A stretch of DNA of 64,000 bases, from assembly GCA_964624475.1 (NCBI GenBank), contig CAZUYC010000085.1, positions 116,729 to 180,728 of the forward strand. Direction: 5' to 3'. Made by a program: the position numbers and the translations under genes. The notes under the pieces were generated by a model. It had not been told where the DNA came from. It ran no database searches and saw only the letters and a program-made list of their open reading frames with translations. This document shows positions 24,635 to 33,206 of the stretch, one piece after another. The stretch comes from CAZUYC01 sp964624475 (GTDB lineage Bacteria; Myxococcota_A; UBA9160; SMWR01). How positions within the stretch are numbered: position 1 is the stretch's first letter; each line of letters opens with the position of its first letter.

Positions 24635-25786
24635 GTGACCACGCTCATCGACTCCGACCAGCATCTCTACGAGTACCGGGGGCTCTGGGGCGAGCACATC
24701 GATCCCGGGCTGCGCGGCGACGCGATCCGCTTCGTCGACGACGCGCTCGGACACGTGCGGGTCGTGTGGCGGGATCGGGTGCTCGCCGTCGCCGACGTGC
24801 AGCTGCCGGGCGAGACCGACGCGATCGGCGAACGACGCCGGCGCGAACGCGAGGGAGTGCCGCCGCTGGTCCGTTACGACGAGGCGCTGCCCCTCGATTA
24901 CTGGAACCCGTCAGCGCGCGCGGCGCATCTCGCCGGGCTCGGCTTCGAGCAGGCGGTGCTGTTCCCGAACTACGGGCTGGCGTTCGAGCGCCCGCTCTCG
25001 TGCGACCTGCCGGCGCTGCTCGGCCACATGGCGGCGTGGAACCGCTGGTGCGAGACGGTGGTCGCCGAGGGCCAGGGGCGGCTGCATCCGGCGGCGCACC
25101 TGTCGCTCCGCGACCTCGATTGGCTGGAGCGCCAGCTCGCGCGCCTCTCGGCGGTCGGAGTGCGGCTCGCGATGATCGCGCCGGCGGCGGTCGGGGGGCG
25201 CCGGCTCTCGCATCCGGACCTCGAGCGGGCCTGGTCCGGCTTCGAGCACCACGGCATCTCGCCCGTGTTCCACGTCGCCGACCAGCCCAAGGTGTTCGAC
25301 GAGGCCTGGTACGACGAGCGCGGCGATCTCGGCGTCTTCGCCGTCGACGCCGCGCTCCTCTACGTACCCGCCGCGCTCGCCTGCACCGACCTGATCCTGC
25401 ACGGCGTCTTCGAGCGCCACCCCGGCCTGCGCCTCGGCATCGTCGAGCTGTCGGCCGTCTGGGTTCCGCTGTTCCTGATGATGCTCGACGGCGGCAGCGC
25501 TTTCCTAGCACGTCTCCAGGGCCAGGCGTCGCCTCTGCCGCTGCGGCCGAGCGACTACTTCCGCCGCCAGGTTCGCGTCTCGTCGTTCGCCTACGAGCTT
25601 CCCGCCCACCTGCAGCGGCTGCTCGCCGGCGCGGAGCTCTTGATGGCGTGCAGCGACTATCCGCACTCCGAGGGTACGGCGAAGCCCCTCGAGGACTACG
25701 CGGCCGGCGGCCGCTTCGCGTCGCGCCCTGCCGACGCCCCCGGCCTGTTCCACGACAACGTCGCCTTCCTGCTCCACCGCCGCTGA
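24635..25786 (+). CDS. Amidohydrolase-2 family metal-dependent hydrolase
   Basis: 383 residues with a TIM-barrel ACMSD/amidohydrolase-2 fold. DSDQHLYE is the first-strand motif, a variant of the usual D-x-H-x-H. AVLFPNYGLAF, PVFHVADQPK and LMACSDYPHSEG carry the other ligand positions. Many uncharacterised relatives in soil bacteria accompany aromatic or terpenoid degradation; the substrate here is unknown. It starts at GTG 24635. Confidence 0.87.
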   Translation: MTTLIDSDQHLYEYRGLWGEHIDPGLRGDAIRFVDDALGHVRVVWRDRVLAVADVQLPGETDAIGERRRREREGVPPLVRYDEALPLDYWNPSARAAHLAGLGFEQAVLFPNYGLAFERPLSCDLPALLGHMAAWNRWCETVVAEGQGRLHPAAHLSLRDLDWLERQLARLSAVGVRLAMIAPAAVGGRRLSHPDLERAWSGFEHHGISPVFHVADQPKVFDEAWYDERGDLGVFAVDAALLYVPAALACTDLILHGVFERHPGLRLGIVELSAVWVPLFLMMLDGGSAFLARLQGQASPLPLRPSDYFRRQVRVSSFAYELPAHLQRLLAGAELLMACSDYPHSEGTAKPLEDYAAGGRFASRPADAPGLFHDNVAFLLHRR

Positions 25787-25818
25787 TGCCAGCCCCGCAC
25801 GCGGCGCCGACCCCGCGC

Positions 25819-27024
25819 TCAGCCGCCGGCGAGCAGCTCGTGCGCCGGGCGCGTGAGCTCGGCGATCGGGATGCCGTGGGGGCAGGCGCAGCTGCGCTCG
25901 GCGCACGTGAGGCAGGCCTCCGCGCCGGCGCCGAGGGTGGCGTAGGTCTCGCGGCCGAGCTCGAGGTCGCCGTAGTCGGCGGCGTACATGCGCGCGCGCA
26001 GGACGTCGGAGATCGGCACGCTCCTCGGGCAGGAGGAGGCGCAGGCGTCGCAGCCGTAGCGGCACTGCGTCGCGGCGTTCGCGCGCTCGTAGGCCGCGAG
26101 CAGCCCGAGGTCGCCCGCGCGCAGGCGCGTCCAGCCCGAGGCGCCGAGGTACTCGTCGACCTGCGCAGGCGAGCTCATCGTCACGACGAGCGAGTCGGCG
26201 AACGGCTGCGACAGCACCCAGCGGAAGGCCGCCTGCGCGAAGGTCGCCCCGCCCGTCTCGAAGGGGCGCAGGTCGTTCAGGCGCGCGCCGCGGAGCGTCT
26301 TCATCGCGACGACGCCGACGCCCTTCGCCTTCGCCCGGGCGAGCACGCGGGGCAGGTCCGGCTGCACGGCGACCATGTCGAGGCCCTTCGTCAGGCGCTG
26401 GTGGAAGGCCGGGTCCTGGCCGAAGTTGAAGGCGACGAGCACCACGTCGACGAGGTCGCGATCGAGCGCCGCGTCGAGGCACGCGACGAGCCGCCCGGCG
26501 TGGCCCGACATCCCGCGCCAGCGGATCTTGCCCTGCTGCTGCGCGCGCCGCGTGAACTCGGCCCACTCGGGATTCGTGATCCGCCCGGGCTCGTTCACGG
26601 CGTGGTTCAGGTAGACGTCGATCCAGTCGGTCTCCAGGCGGCGCAGGCTCGCCTCGAGCCGGAGCATCAGCGAGTCCGCGGATTCGCCCGCTCCGGCCTC
26701 GACCTTGCTCGCCAGGGTCACCCGCTCGCGGCGCCCCCGCAGGGCGCGCCCGAGGGTCTTCTCCGAGGCGCCGTCCGTGTAGCTCTCCGCCGTGTCGAAG
26801 TAGGTGATGCCGCGGTCGAGGGCGTGGTGCACGAGGGCCACGTCCTCGCGCAGGCGGCTCGAGCCGAAGCCGATGTCGGGGACGAGCAGGCCGGTGCGGC
26901 CGAGCGCGACCTTGCGGCGCACCCGCGGCGGCAGGGCCTCCGCCGCCGCGAGCCGGGCGAGCGGGAGCCCGACGCCCGCGAGCGCGCCGAGGCGCAGGAG
27001 CTCGCGGCGGTCGATCGGGATCAC
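25819..27024 (-). CDS. Tat-exported aldo/keto reductase with a C-terminal Fe-S domain
   Basis: 401 residues. MIPIDRRELLRLGALAGVGL resembles a twin-arginine leader. GITYFDTAESYTDG (Asp/Tyr), LASKVEAG (Lys) and VYLNHAVN (His) are the aldo/keto reductase tetrad. The tail CRYGCDACASSCP followed by CLTCAERSCACP provides ferredoxin-type cysteines. This architecture is known in the YdhV-neighbour and Fe-S AKR subfamily and suggests electron transfer through a cluster. It converges with the amidohydrolase gene. Confidence 0.88.
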   Translation of the reverse strand: MIPIDRRELLRLGALAGVGLPLARLAAAEALPPRVRRKVALGRTGLLVPDIGFGSSRLREDVALVHHALDRGITYFDTAESYTDGASEKTLGRALRGRRERVTLASKVEAGAGESADSLMLRLEASLRRLETDWIDVYLNHAVNEPGRITNPEWAEFTRRAQQQGKIRWRGMSGHAGRLVACLDAALDRDLVDVVLVAFNFGQDPAFHQRLTKGLDMVAVQPDLPRVLARAKAKGVGVVAMKTLRGARLNDLRPFETGGATFAQAAFRWVLSQPFADSLVVTMSSPAQVDEYLGASGWTRLRAGDLGLLAAYERANAATQCRYGCDACASSCPRSVPISDVLRARMYAADYGDLELGRETYATLGAGAEACLTCAERSCACPHGIPIAELTRPAHELLAGG

Positions 27025-27031
27025 GCCGCCG

Positions 27032-28330
27032 TCAGGGGCACGGCGGGCTGCCCGCGCAGGCCAGGCCCGAGGGGCCGGGCGGCAGGGCGAAGGAGGCGCC
27101 GAGCAGCAGGAACTCGGGCCCGCCGATCGCGCCGTCGCCGTTGGTGTCGAGCTCGGGGTCGTAGGCGGGGCTCCCGACGATCGCGCCGAAGGCCGGCCCG
27201 AGCCTCAGCCAGTCCGGCCCGCCGACGATGCCGTCGTCGTTGAAGTCGCCGTCGCAGGCGTTGCCGTAGCCGTCCTGGTTCGTGTCGAGCTGGCTCGAGT
27301 TCGCGGCGACGACGCAGTTGTCCTCGGCGTCGGTCACGCCGTCGGAGTCGGCGTCCGGCTCCTCGCGCGGCGCGCTCGAAGAGGCGCAGTAGGAGTCGGC
27401 GAGGTCGACCAGGCCGTCGTTGTCGTTGTCGATGCCGTCGTCGCAGTCCGGGCGCTCCGACAGGTCGCCGATCCAGGTGCAGCCCGGGTCGGCCGGATGA
27501 TCCGTCGCCGCGTCCGAGTCGTTGTCGGCGCCGTCGGCGCAGGTCCGGGCGATCGCCAGCACCTGCGCGCGGTAGTAGGAGAGGTCGGCGCCGTAGGTGA
27601 TGTTGCCGTAGAGCGACGTGTCCGCCGGCTGGCCCGCATAGGTGCCGAGCGCGAAGCTCACGCCGCCGAGCTTCCAGACGGACCCGTCGCGGACGAAGAA
27701 GCCGCCGCCCGAGTCGCCGATCGTGACGATGCCCTCGTCACCCGGCGCGTTCTGTGTGAAGTCCGCGACGAGCGAGCGGGTGGTGAGGCTCCCGATCACG
27801 AGGTCGGTCGTGTTCACGGGCGGTCCGGTGTCGATCACCGCGCCGATCTCGTTCGTGCCCCAGCGCTTCGCCACTCCGACGAGCCACTGCCAGCCGCCGC
27901 TGCCCATCCACTGCGTGGCCGGGCCGCGGGGCCTGCCGATGCCGATCATCACCACGTCCGTGCCGACGGGCGCCGGGCTCGTCGGGATCTGGAGGGCCGG
28001 GAGGCCATAGGGGTAGGGATCGAGCCGGTAGACCGCGAGGTCGGCCTGGATCGTTCCGGAGTGGTTCATCACGGCGTACGAGGCCGGCACGTGCGGGTAG
28101 GAGGTGTTGCCGAAGGCGACCGGGCCGGGGGCGACGTGGGCGGCCGTCACCACCCAGCCGTAGCCCAGGTAGACGGCGTTCAGGCCGCCGCGAAGACCTA
28201 CGTGGCTCCAGCCGGGATCGTCCGCAGGTGCCGACGTGTTGCCGGTCCCGTTACCGGAGTCGATCAGGATCGCCCGGGCGGGAAGCGCGGCGCAGGCGGC
28301 GAGGGCGAGCGCGGCGGCGGCGAGGCGCAT
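27032..28330 (-). CDS. Secreted trypsin-like serine protease with calcium-binding TSP3/dockerin-like repeats
   Basis: 432 residues. Signal peptide MRLAAAALALAACAALPARA. The triad is His in WVVTAAHVAPG (~64), Asp in QADLAVYRLD (~99) and Ser in TIGDSGGGFF (~205). From ~260 Asp-rich repeats follow: DGADNDSDAATD, DCDDGIDNDNDGLVD, DADSDGVTDAEDNC, and a dockerin-like pair GDFNDDGIVGGPDW and DTNGDGAIGGPEFL. It is probably surface-bound or extracellular. ATG 28330 is chosen at the signal peptide; the upstream frame belongs to noncoding and enoyl-CoA hydratase DNA. Confidence 0.88.
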   Translation of the reverse strand: MRLAAAALALAACAALPARAILIDSGNGTGNTSAPADDPGWSHVGLRGGLNAVYLGYGWVVTAAHVAPGPVAFGNTSYPHVPASYAVMNHSGTIQADLAVYRLDPYPYGLPALQIPTSPAPVGTDVVMIGIGRPRGPATQWMGSGGWQWLVGVAKRWGTNEIGAVIDTGPPVNTTDLVIGSLTTRSLVADFTQNAPGDEGIVTIGDSGGGFFVRDGSVWKLGGVSFALGTYAGQPADTSLYGNITYGADLSYYRAQVLAIARTCADGADNDSDAATDHPADPGCTWIGDLSERPDCDDGIDNDNDGLVDLADSYCASSSAPREEPDADSDGVTDAEDNCVVAANSSQLDTNQDGYGNACDGDFNDDGIVGGPDWLRLGPAFGAIVGSPAYDPELDTNGDGAIGGPEFLLLGASFALPPGPSGLACAGSPPCP

Positions 28331-28386
28331 GAAACCAAGAGGGTACCAGAAGGGCGGCCGGCGGCGGCGCCCTCCGAACCGGCCGC

Positions 28387-29097
28387 TCAGGTTCTCGGCC
28401 CCCCGAGTCTCGCCATGTCCTCGGCGAGGGTCGCGCGGATCTCGGCGACGAGCGCGCCGCGAAGCGCCGCCTTCGTGAGGCGGAAGGCGGGCTGGGGGAG
28501 CGCGGCCAGGCGACGCCCCTCCGCGAGCGCCGCCGCGCCGAGCGCCGCCGGCTCGCAGACGGCGTCGAGGAAGCCCGCGTCCACGGCGGCCTCGGGGGCG
28601 TAGAGCTCGGCCTGGGCCGTCGCGCGCAGCCAGTGGCGCTTCGAGAGGCGCTCGCGCGCGAGCTCGTAGGCGAAGATCGGAAGCGACATCCCGATCGCCA
28701 CCTCGTTGAGCCCGATCTTGAACTCGCCGCGCGCGCCGACGCGTGCGTCCGCGGCGAGCAGCAGCAGCGCGCCGGCGGCGAGCGCATGGCCCGTGCAGCC
28801 GACCGCGATCGGCAGCGGATGCACCGCCATGCGCAGCAAGAGCTCGGCCCCGGCGGTCACGAGCCGCCGCATCGGCTCGACCCCTGAGCGCATTACGCCG
28901 AGGTCGAAACCCGCGCAGAAGCGACCCTCGCGACCGAGCAGGCACACGGCGCCCGCCTCCTTCTCGGCGCGGTCGAGCGCCGCGTGGAGCGCGTCGATCG
29001 CGGCGTGCGAGAGGGCGTTCGCCTTGCCGTCGTCGAGGCGGAGCACCGCGACGCGTCCGTCGAGCGAGTAGTCGAGCAGCGGATCCGCCAGGGTCAT
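28387..29097 (-). CDS. Enoyl-CoA hydratase/isomerase family protein
   Basis: 236-residue crotonase-fold protein. GKANALSHAAIDALHAAL, FCAGFDLGVM and GCTGHALAAGALLLLAAD form the CoA site and oxyanion hole. FKIGLNEVAIGMSLPIFA carries a Glu in the expected catalytic region. It hydrates or isomerises acyl-CoA; short length suggests a single-domain hydratase. Its ATG overlaps the upstream lipoprotein's TGA (ATGA). Confidence 0.9.
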   Translation of the reverse strand: MTLADPLLDYSLDGRVAVLRLDDGKANALSHAAIDALHAALDRAEKEAGAVCLLGREGRFCAGFDLGVMRSGVEPMRRLVTAGAELLLRMAVHPLPIAVGCTGHALAAGALLLLAADARVGARGEFKIGLNEVAIGMSLPIFAYELARERLSKRHWLRATAQAELYAPEAAVDAGFLDAVCEPAALGAAALAEGRRLAALPQPAFRLTKAALRGALVAEIRATLAEDMARLGGPRT

Positions 29098-29504
29098 CCC
29101 CCGTGACCCGAGAGCTCGGGCCCGGGCTTCAGCTTGCGCCAGCGCTTGAGCTCCATGCAGACGTTCACCTCGAGCAGCGTGCGCAGGGCGCTTGCCCGCG
29201 GGCGCAGCCCGCGCGTCTCGGTCCAGGCGAAGATGCGCTCACCCTTGTCGACCCAGCACTCGAGCAGCTCGCGGCGCACGCGCTCCTCGTCGCAGGGACG
29301 GTCGAGGTGGCGCCACTTGTCGCAGGTCTCGAGCAGCTCCCGGCGCAGCGGATCGGGCACCTTCTCGACGCTCGCCAGCGCGGCAGCGAAGAACTCGGGG
29401 CCGCGCTGGGCGGGCTCGACCGACGGCCGCTCGGAGCCGCAGCCGAGCAGGAGCGCAGCGGCAGCGAGCCCCGCGGCGGCTAGACCCTGGGCCGGGACCG
29501 GCAT
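29094..29504 (-). CDS. Small lipoprotein with paired cysteines
   Basis: 136 residues. Leader AAGLAAAALLLGC with lipobox Cys, then a helical domain with Cys in LLETCDKW, RPCDEE, LLECWVDKG and NVCMELK, which could form two disulfides. The family is not recognised. It overlaps the enoyl-CoA hydratase start by four bases. Confidence 0.72.
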   Translation of the reverse strand: MPVPAQGLAAAGLAAAALLLGCGSERPSVEPAQRGPEFFAAALASVEKVPDPLRRELLETCDKWRHLDRPCDEERVRRELLECWVDKGERIFAWTETRGLRPRASALRTLLEVNVCMELKRWRKLKPGPELSGHGG

Positions 29505-29591
29505 GGTTGGGGGGGGAGCCTACCACGGGGGAGCCGGCCCCGCGCCGCCGCCCTTGTCCCCGGGAGGGGTCGGGGAGTACCCTGCGAGGCG

Positions 29592-30140
29592 ATGGCCGGC
29601 GAAGACGATCTGGTCGACGACCCCTACTTCGATCGACCCAAGCGACGTCGGCGCCTCGGCTTCGACGCGGAGCTGATCCGGGCGCCGGTGACCGCGCTGC
29701 CGGTCCGCGAGGCCCTCGTGCTGCCGGCGCAGGCCACCGTCACCGAGGCGGTGCGCGCCATGCAGCGCGAGCACCGCGGCTGCGTCCTCGTGACCGACGA
29801 CGGGACGCGTCGCAGCAAGCTCCTCGGCATCTTCACCGAACGCGACGTGCTCTTCCGGATCGTGGATCGCGGCAAGAACCCCGCCACGCTCCCGCTCGGC
29901 GAGGTGATGACGCCGGACCCGGAGGTCGTGCCGGAGAACGCCAGCGTCGCCTTCGTGCTCAACAAGATGTCGATCGGCGGCTTCCGCCACGTGCCCGTGG
30001 TCGATCAGGAGCACCGACCCCGCTTCGTCGTCGCGGTGCGCGACGTCGTGGAGTACCTGGTCGAAGCGTTCCCGCGCGAGGTGCTGAACCTCCCGCCCGA
30101 GGCCGGGGCGAAGTCGCCGCCCTCCCGCGAAGGCGCGTGA
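29592..30140 (+). CDS. CBS-pair domain protein
   Basis: 182 residues with two CBS motifs in tandem: ATVTEAVRAMQREHRGCVLV with LLGIFTERDVLFRIV, and VMTPDPEVVPENASVAFVLN with FRHVPVVDQEHRPRFVVAV. Such Bateman modules bind adenine nucleotides. No catalytic domain is attached. It ends with TGA and is followed in the same reading frame by the VOC coding region. Confidence 0.9.
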   Translation: MAGEDDLVDDPYFDRPKRRRRLGFDAELIRAPVTALPVREALVLPAQATVTEAVRAMQREHRGCVLVTDDGTRRSKLLGIFTERDVLFRIVDRGKNPATLPLGEVMTPDPEVVPENASVAFVLNKMSIGGFRHVPVVDQEHRPRFVVAVRDVVEYLVEAFPREVLNLPPEAGAKSPPSREGA

Positions 30141-30149
30141 GGCGCCCGG

Positions 30150-30584
30150 CTGCGGCTCACCCACATCGGGATCTGCGTCTCCGAGTGGCGGCGCTCGCTG
30201 CGCTTCTACGAGCAGGGGCTCGGCTTCCGCCCGGTGGGCGAGCTCCGGGTGAAGGGCGACGCGGCGGGGACGCTGCTGCGCCTCGCGGACGTCTCGCTGC
30301 GCGCCCTCTACCTCGAGCGCGACGGGGTGCGGATCGAGCTCCTGCACTACGACTCGCCGGGCCCCGAGGGCGATGGCTCGCCGCGCGCGATGAACCGCCT
30401 CGGGCTCACCCACCTCTCGCTGCGCGTCGACGACCTCGACGCCCTGCTCGCCCCGCTCGAGGTCTGCGGGGGCCGGATCCTTCGCGACACCCGGATCGAG
30501 CCGCAGCCGGGCACCAAGGCGATCTTCGCCACCGACCCCGACGGGACGCTCGTCGAGCTCGTCGAGCAGGCCGGAGACGCCTAG
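30150..30584 (+). CDS. VOC (glyoxalase/dioxygenase) family protein with a probable CTG start
   Basis: About 144 residues. RLTHIGICVSEWRRSLRFYE then GLGFRPVGEL is an unmistakable VOC first beta-alpha-beta unit with the metal His. LTHLSLRVDDLDALLAPLE begins the second unit and DPDGTLVELVEQ supplies the metal Glu. An in-frame TGA lies at 30138 and no ATG, GTG or TTG occurs before the first motif, leaving CTG 30150. GTG 30234 would remove an essential strand. Readthrough from the CBS gene in the same frame is the alternative. Confidence 0.8.
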   Translation: MRLTHIGICVSEWRRSLRFYEQGLGFRPVGELRVKGDAAGTLLRLADVSLRALYLERDGVRIELLHYDSPGPEGDGSPRAMNRLGLTHLSLRVDDLDALLAPLEVCGGRILRDTRIEPQPGTKAIFATDPDGTLVELVEQAGDA

Positions 30585-30620
30585 CTGGACCGCGCCGCCG
30601 ACGCGGCCGCGGGTCTCGCC

Positions 30621-31481
30621 GTGGGGCCGCTGGCCGACGCGGAGCTCGGCTCCGCCGAGCTCGTGCTGGCGCGAGCCTTCCGCGACAGCCCGCTGAATGT
30701 CGCGGTGATCGGGCCGGACCCCGAGCGGCGGCTGCGCGCGAACCTCCACGGGGCCCGGGCGCTGCTTCCGACGGCCCTCTCCCACGGGCTCGTCCTCGCG
30801 GCGCGCGGGCAGGGCGTGCCGCAGGGGGTGCTCGTGGCGATGGGTCCCTTCGCCTGGCCGCTTCCGGCCCCCTCGCTCCTGGCCGCCCTGCGCCGCGTCC
30901 TCGGGCAGGGCCCGCGGGTGGCGCGGCGCTGGAGCCAGGTCTTCGAGGCACTGGCGCGCGTCCACCCCGCCGAGGCCCACTGGTACCTCGCGACGCTCGG
31001 CGTCGGCCCCGCGACCCAGGGGTGCGGCATCGGGACGGCGCTGCTCGCGCGCTGGCTCGCCGGCGTCGACGCCGACGGCATTCCCGCCTGGCTCGAGACC
31101 GACCGTGAGGCCAACGTCGGCTTCTACCGCCGCGCGGGCTTCGAGGTGGCGCTGCGCACGGAGGTCCTCGCCACGCCGGTCTGGTGCATGTCGCGCCCGG
31201 CGGGCCCGGCCAGGCAAGGCCGCAGCAAGCGAAGCGCGCAGCGAGGCAAAGCCGAGCGGAGTGCGGGTGCCCGCTCGGACCTGCGAAGCGCGCAGCGAGG
31301 CGAAGCCGAGCGGAGTGCGGGGCAGGACCGCCGGCGATCGGGGCTAGACTCCACCCGACCCCCTCGGGAGGAACCATGTTCGGACGCCGCCCCGATGCCA
31401 CACCGGTGCGGGAGCTCTCGGCGATGCGGCGCTTCATGCCGTACGTGTCGCCGCGCCGCAACGACTCGCTCTTCTACATGA
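30621..31481 (+). CDS. GNAT-family N-acetyltransferase with a repeat-derived C-terminal tail
   Basis: 286 residues. ELGSAELVLARAFRDSPL begins the fold; YLATLGVGPATQGCGIGTAL carries the acetyl-CoA site (Q-x-x-G-x-G/A variant) and WLETDREANVGFYRRAGF the family end motif. The natural domain ends near 31200. Beyond it the frame reads through two 39-bp repeats and 106 bases of the next gene, adding ~90 residues such as RSAQRGKAERSAG. Start GTG 30621 is used; CTG 30585, right after the VOC stop, is possible. Confidence 0.8.
   Translation: MGPLADAELGSAELVLARAFRDSPLNVAVIGPDPERRLRANLHGARALLPTALSHGLVLAARGQGVPQGVLVAMGPFAWPLPAPSLLAALRRVLGQGPRVARRWSQVFEALARVHPAEAHWYLATLGVGPATQGCGIGTALLARWLAGVDADGIPAWLETDREANVGFYRRAGFEVALRTEVLATPVWCMSRPAGPARQGRSKRSAQRGKAERSAGARSDLRSAQRGEAERSAGQDRRRSGLDSTRPPREEPCSDAAPMPHRCGSSRRCGASCRTCRRAATTRSST
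31229..31321 (+). repeat. Two 39-bp direct repeats (dispersed repeat family)
   Basis: 31229-31267 and 31283-31321 differ at one base. Each begins GCGAAGCGCGCAGCGAGGC and continues AAGCCGAGCGGAGTGCGGG. Related copies, GCGCAGCGAGCCGAAGGCG then AGCGGAGTAAAT, occur at 40035-40069 and, as inverted arms, at 61073-61299. The repeats lie inside the extended 3' end of the GNAT gene. Confidence 0.8.
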
Positions 31482-32212
31482 TGCAGCAGATCGAGGTCGA
31501 GGCGGCACTCGAGTACCTCGAGAAACGCAACCGCGAGCGCCCGCCCGAGCGCCCCATCACGCTCTTCCATCTCTTCCTGCGCTCCAGCTCTCACGCTCTC
31601 TACCTGCGACCCGGGGTGAACCGCTTCGTGAAGGCGGGACGCCTCTGGCAGCGCGACGGCGAGTGGATCACGTTCAGCGCCAAGCGCGAGATCAAGGACG
31701 GCTCGCCGATGCTGACGGTGAAGCGGCGCTTCCATCCGACGCGCGAGAGCCTCGACGAGATGGTCGACGCCATCTACGAGCGGCTGCGCGCCGGGCGCGC
31801 CGGACGCCAGACCGCGAGCGACCGGGAGATGGGGCTCCTGCTGCGGCTCCCGGGCCCCGCGATCCGTCTGGCGCTCTGGCTCGCCCGGGTCGGCGACCGC
31901 CTGGGCCTGCTGCCGCGGTCGATGATCGACGCCGACCCGCTCTTCACCTCCATCTTCATCGCCAACCTCGGCTCGATCGACTATCCGGCGGGCTTCCACC
32001 ACCTGTGGGAGTACGGCACGGCGTCGATCTTCGGTGTGATGGGCCGGATCGAGCCCGGACCGCAGGGGCGGCGGCGCATCAGCGTGGCCTGGACTTACGA
32101 CGAGCGGATCGAGGACGGGCTCTACTCCTACTACTCGCTGGAGGGCATCCGGGAGCGGATCGAGCACCCGGAGCTGCTCGAGCGGACGGCGGACCGGTTG
32201 GAGGGGCGCTGA
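31376..32212 (+). CDS. 2-oxoacid dehydrogenase E2-like (CAT-fold) acyltransferase homologue
   Basis: 278 residues. VRELSAMRRFMPYVSPRRND, ALEYLEKRNRERP, FHLFLRSSSHALYLRPGVNR and IANLGSIDYPAGFHHLWEYG match stand-alone homologues of the E2 catalytic domain found in anaerobes and soil bacteria. There is no lipoyl domain and no clear catalytic H-x-x-x-D-G, so it may be non-catalytic or act on another acyl acceptor. GGGAGGAACC precedes ATG 31376. Its TGA overlaps the next ATG (TGATG). Confidence 0.82.
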   Translation: MFGRRPDATPVRELSAMRRFMPYVSPRRNDSLFYMMQQIEVEAALEYLEKRNRERPPERPITLFHLFLRSSSHALYLRPGVNRFVKAGRLWQRDGEWITFSAKREIKDGSPMLTVKRRFHPTRESLDEMVDAIYERLRAGRAGRQTASDREMGLLLRLPGPAIRLALWLARVGDRLGLLPRSMIDADPLFTSIFIANLGSIDYPAGFHHLWEYGTASIFGVMGRIEPGPQGRRRISVAWTYDERIEDGLYSYYSLEGIRERIEHPELLERTADRLEGR

Positions 32213-33192
32213 TGGCCAGGCGCGGGGGCGAGCCGCAGCGGGACCTCTACGCGATCCTCGGCGTGGCGCGGGACGCCGACGCGGAGACGCTCCGCAAGTC
32301 CTACCGCAAGCTCGCGCGCCGCCATCACCCCGACGTGAACCAGGGCGCCAAGGCCGCGGAGGAGAAGTTCAAGGAGATCTCGCGCGCCTACGACGTGCTC
32401 TCCGACGCCGAGAAGCGCCGCAACTACGACGAGTTCGGCGAGATCTCGCTCCAGGGGGGCTTTGACGCGGAGAAGGCGCGCCGGGCCCGCGAGGCCTTCA
32501 GCTCGCGCTTCGAGCGCCGAGGCGGACCGAGCTTCGAGGGCGTGGGCGACGAGCGTTCCGAGTTCGGCGGTCTCGACGACCTCTTCTCGGATCTCTTCTC
32601 GCGCCGCGGCGCCGGCGGCCTCCGCCGCGAGCGGCGCGGCGCGGACCTCGAGGCCGAGCTCGAGCTCGACTTCGTCGACGCCGCGCTCGGTGGCGAGCGG
32701 CGGCTCTCGATCGCGCGCCCGATGGCCGACGGCTCGGTGCGCGACGAGACGGTGACGGTGCGCATCCCGCCGGGCGTCGCCGACGGGGGGCGGATCCGGC
32801 TGCGTGGCAAGGGCGGGGAGGGCCGCAGCGGCGCGGGGCCGGGCGACGTCTTCGCGCGCATCCGCGTGCGCCCGCACCGCTTCTTCCGCCGCGAGGGGCG
32901 CGACCTCTACCTCGACCTCCCGGTCACGATCGGCGAGGCGACGCTCGGCGCCAAGGTCGAGGTGCCGACCCTCGACGGCCGCGTCACGCTCACGATCCCG
33001 CCGGGGACGGACTGCGGCGCCAAGCTGCGCCTGCGCGGGAAGGGCGTGCCGCACCCGTCCGGCGGCAAGCCGGGCGACCTCTACGTCGCGGTCCAGATCC
33101 GCGTGCCCCGCGATCTCACGCCCGAGGCGGCCGCGAAGCTGCAAGAGCTCGCCCGCTTCGATCCGCCGGACCCGAGGGCGGACCTCACCTGA
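32212..33192 (+). CDS. DnaJ/CbpA-like co-chaperone (class B J-protein)
   Basis: 326 residues. N-terminal J domain DLYAILGVARDADAETLRKS with HHPDVNQG, giving the HPD that stimulates DnaK. A G/F-like linker (RRGGPSFEGVGD) follows, with no CxxCxGxG zinc repeats, then the two-barrel client-binding domain (VRIPPGVADGGRIRLRGKG, VTLTIPPGTDCGAKLRLRGK). This is CbpA architecture. It is coupled to the E2-like gene. Confidence 0.92.
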   Translation: MARRGGEPQRDLYAILGVARDADAETLRKSYRKLARRHHPDVNQGAKAAEEKFKEISRAYDVLSDAEKRRNYDEFGEISLQGGFDAEKARRAREAFSSRFERRGGPSFEGVGDERSEFGGLDDLFSDLFSRRGAGGLRRERRGADLEAELELDFVDAALGGERRLSIARPMADGSVRDETVTVRIPPGVADGGRIRLRGKGGEGRSGAGPGDVFARIRVRPHRFFRREGRDLYLDLPVTIGEATLGAKVEVPTLDGRVTLTIPPGTDCGAKLRLRGKGVPHPSGGKPGDLYVAVQIRVPRDLTPEAAAKLQELARFDPPDPRADLT

Positions 33193-33206
33193 GCGGAGTT
33201 AAAGGC

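Noticed and set aside
31229..31321. CRISPR-like pair of repeats
   Set aside because: There are only two copies of 39 bp separated by 15 bases, translated in frame and related to other scattered copies. No cas genes are present.
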